NCBI RefSeq assembly: GCF_001625305.1 | Contig: NW_017803135.1 | Location: 400,412-464,411 of the forward strand | Reading direction: 5' to 3' | Origin: Branchiostoma belcheri | Taxonomy: Eukaryota; Chordata; Leptocardii; Amphioxiformes; Branchiostomatidae | Length of the DNA stretch: 64,000 nucleotides | In this document: piece by piece, positions 61,795-64,000 of the stretch | Layout: each line of letters opens with the position of its first letter | Numbering within the stretch: position 1 is the stretch's first letter | The notes under the pieces: model-generated | What the model was told of the DNA's origin: nothing | Databases searched by the model: none | Seen by the model: the letters and a program-made list of their open reading frames with translations, nothing else | Position numbers and translations under genes: made by a program

Positions 61795-63570
61795 CTGGGG
61801 ATGGACACAAAAACAAAAGTACATGTACATGTACTATAATAATTGTAAATTTGTAATTGACCTCCAGCTCTGACCATCAAAATTTCTTCAAATGTTGCTG
61901 TTGCTTTGTATGCACAGTTTAAGTCTTGTCTGCGTGTTATGTTGAGTGTTTGTTATGTTACATATGTGTGTACACTGTGTTTCTAATGAATCCAGGAAGC
62001 GTAGATTGGATTTTCAGTCGAAAATTCCGGTGAGTCAAATTTATGAGTTGGAGAACAGTTTAAATTTTTCATAATGTAGATTGGATTTGTATGTCAATTT
62101 AATGGATTTCAAATAAAACATTAGTAGTAGTAACTGACATGCATGTCAACAGAATGTACTGCACCTGAGTGAAATCAATGATGTGTTGTGACTTACAGTA
62201 TGTAAGGTATGCTCGCGACGCGTCGATCTATTCAAGGACCTCCTTTGCCTACTGAAAAGTATAAACAGTAACAAGATAGGACTGGATAGTCTATGTCGTC
62301 AGACTAATTAAGTTGTACGAAAAAGAACTGCAGGATTGTAAAGTCTAAAATTCAGAGCCAAACATCGTAATGGAGTAGAATCGTCAGTATCACGCATTGA
62401 TATCTGCACATCAAACTCAACCGCAGCTTTGATCGAGGTTAGTTAAAATTGCTTTCAAGAAATCAAAGGCCTTCTACACAACGGTTGGCATTAAATGAGA
62501 TTTTTGTCGAGTTTTTCTTCTTCCTTCCGTAACAACAATGCGGTCTGTACACGCGGCTGTAGTGATTCGTATATGTGCTAATATCCGGTATCATTGAATT
62601 TCGTACAGAAAAGACCAATATTAAAGTTTTCATTATCACTTTTTGCTTCCCATAGAAACTAGAAATAAGAGGCCCGATAATACTAAGAGGAGCTTATCAT
62701 ACAAATCCGCCCGAAACTTTGATATCTACGTGGGTTTCTCTATAGGTTGAATTACACCATACTTAACGACCGGGCCTGACAACATTAAACAAAGACACTG
62801 CTGGATTAGCCTCTACCAGGCACCGCGGATCGCTGGAAAAATAGTAGAAGTTGGCCGAAATGGATGGTATACCAGAGAAGATAGATCCAAGCGACCTTCT
62901 ATGGCCCGGGATCTTCTCTGGTATACTATATCCCAATTTCGGCCAAGTTCTACGCGGTGCCTGGTAGAGGCTACTGCTGGATTACTGTGCCCGTATCTTG
63001 CTAAGGTGGGCCATTGTTAACAGGTAACTTTCCGTGTTGTCTGGTTTTGTGCGACAAAAGCTAGCCCCAGCTGTTCTGAAAAGGGATCGAGATTTCAACC
63101 GTCAGGTGACAAGAATGAAAAGATGAAACGCGAGAGGTGACGTCAACAATAATTTTCGGATAAATCAGTAGGGACAGTGCCGTATTGAGTACATAATCCG
63201 TCTGGCGAAGAAAAAGGACAGAGCCCAATTACAGCTTGGCCTACCAGCTTGTATAAAAAAGTGTTTTCTTACTTACAATCTACTCGGTAGTTGTTACGGA
63301 AGGAAGAAGAAAAACTCGACAAAAATCTCATTTAATGCCAACCGTTGTGTAGAAGGCCTTTGATTTCTTGAAAGCAATTTTAACTAACCTCGATCACTCG
63401 TGCAAATACAAAGCAACAGCAACATTTGAAGAAATTTTGATGGTCAGAGCTGGAGGTCAATTACAAATTTACAATTATTATAGTACATGTACATGTACTT
63501 TTGTTTTTGTGTCCATCCCCAGTTGCACGTGGGCCGGCTGCAGTGACCAGTTTGTCAGCACAACCAACCT
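61745..63570. repeat. Large inverted duplication containing the zinc-finger exon
   Basis: The right arm, 63285-63570 (+), is complementary to 61745-61905 plus 62431-62535: GATTTTTGTCGAGTTTTTCT, CCAACCGTTGTGTAGAAGGC, AAGCAACAGCAACATTTGAA, TACATGTACATGTACTTTTG and the finger start TTGCACGTGGGCCGGCTGCA all pair. The left arm is split by about 525 bp (61906-62430) that the right arm lacks. Confidence 0.8.
62807..62973. mobile_element. MITE with nearly full-length palindrome and 9-bp target duplication
   Basis: 167 bp from TAGCCTCTACCAGGCACC to GGTGCCTGGTAGAGGCTA, with arms reaching nearly to the centre (GGTATACCAGAGAAGAT / ATCTTCTCTGGTATACT). CTGCTGGAT stands on both sides. It sits between the arms of the inverted duplication. 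No coding capacity. Confidence 0.9.
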
Positions 63571-63627
63571 CCCATCGCCAGGATCCACGGGAGCGGGCGG
63601 AAACTACAAAGGATGGCACCCAGGCTA
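63515..63627 (+). pseudogene. Truncated inverted copy of the zinc-finger exon
   Basis: Begins like the exon at 61704-61794 (TTGCACGTGGGCCGGCTGCA..CAACCAACCTC), then jumps to ATCGCCAGGATCCACGGGAG and the hairpin-element half (GGGCGGAAACTACAAAGGAT). The segment coding for KKH is missing, so the finger loses its first His and cannot fold as a C2H2 finger. Confidence 0.75.
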
Positions 63628-64000
63628 GTACTGCTTACCGTAAATCACGAAACTGTTGCAGTGTTTTCAGTTTTGTGGCTTTTGGTCCACCTCACTGCAA
63701 CTACGTTTTCCTTTTATGACTACTGACTAGTACTGTACTACAGAACTGAATACAGCACACCTGTGTCTAAAATTGCATTACCACAAGAGATGCACATAAG
63801 GCCAAAGTTGGTTCTCGGAGAAGCGACAGGGGAAAAAAATGAAAATAAAAACAGGTCTAGCTATAGGCATCCTATTATAGGCTTAGTCAACACAAAAGGC
63901 TGGGTTAAAATTTAAACATTGAATTTTGAACTTTTAATCAAACCACTGCAATGATAGATGCAAGAATCAGAAAAAATGAAGAGGCGAATCCGAGAACCAA
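63628..64000. other. Spacer at the window end
   Basis: No gene or repeat recognised in the last 370 bases on either strand. Confidence 0.4.

Overview
The window looks like nuclear DNA of an invertebrate chordate, most probably a lancelet (Branchiostoma). This is inferred from content: a VEGF-receptor-type tyrosine kinase, a TRIM/Deltex-type ubiquitin ligase, 11-beta-HSD1-like dehydrogenases in tandem, many short introns with GT..AG borders, AATAAA signals, long microsatellites and dense miniature inverted-repeat elements. No prokaryotic operon, rRNA, functional tRNA gene or CRISPR array is visible. There is one assembly gap of 44 N at 36675-36718.

Layout. (1) 1-12456, + strand: the 3' part of a VEGFR/PDGFR-class receptor (19 exons, about 940 residues visible: Ig domains, membrane segment, split kinase, C-terminal tail) and its roughly 2-kb 3' UTR. 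The 5' end lies outside the window. (2) 12854-17963, + strand: an unusual ubiquitin ligase with an N-terminal TRIM module (RING, B-box, coiled coil) joined to a second RING and a Deltex C-terminal domain. (3) 18779-20422, + strand: a probable double-hotdog acyl-thioesterase-like gene whose first half is doubtful, just downstream of a LINE reverse-transcriptase tail. (4) 20753-33070: three 11-beta-HSD1-like SDR paralogs, the first on the minus strand and divergent from the second, the third in tandem with the second. All have six coding exons of identical length, and all three depart from the catalytic YxxxK motif. (5) 33071-64000: gene-poor and crowded with non-autonomous inverted-repeat elements, a tRNA-derived SINE, a minisatellite and duplicated fragments. 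Scattered in it are coding-like exons of one unrecognised family (35.1, 39.0-39.7, 42.0-42.6, 48.2-48.4 and 60.0 kb) and an isolated C2H2 zinc-finger exon (61.7 kb) with a broken inverted copy (63.5 kb).

The genes do not form a pathway. The coherent unit is the SDR cluster, which arose by local duplication and probably shares promoter sequence. The main structural theme is a flock of miniature elements whose ends read TA(G)-pyrimidine-rich..purine-rich-(C)TA and which are flanked, in the best copies, by 9-bp target duplications. They sit inside introns, UTRs and exon duplications of nearly every gene here. Exon borders were placed by reading splice sites and phase by eye. They are internally consistent for the receptor, the ligase and the three SDR genes, and tentative elsewhere.
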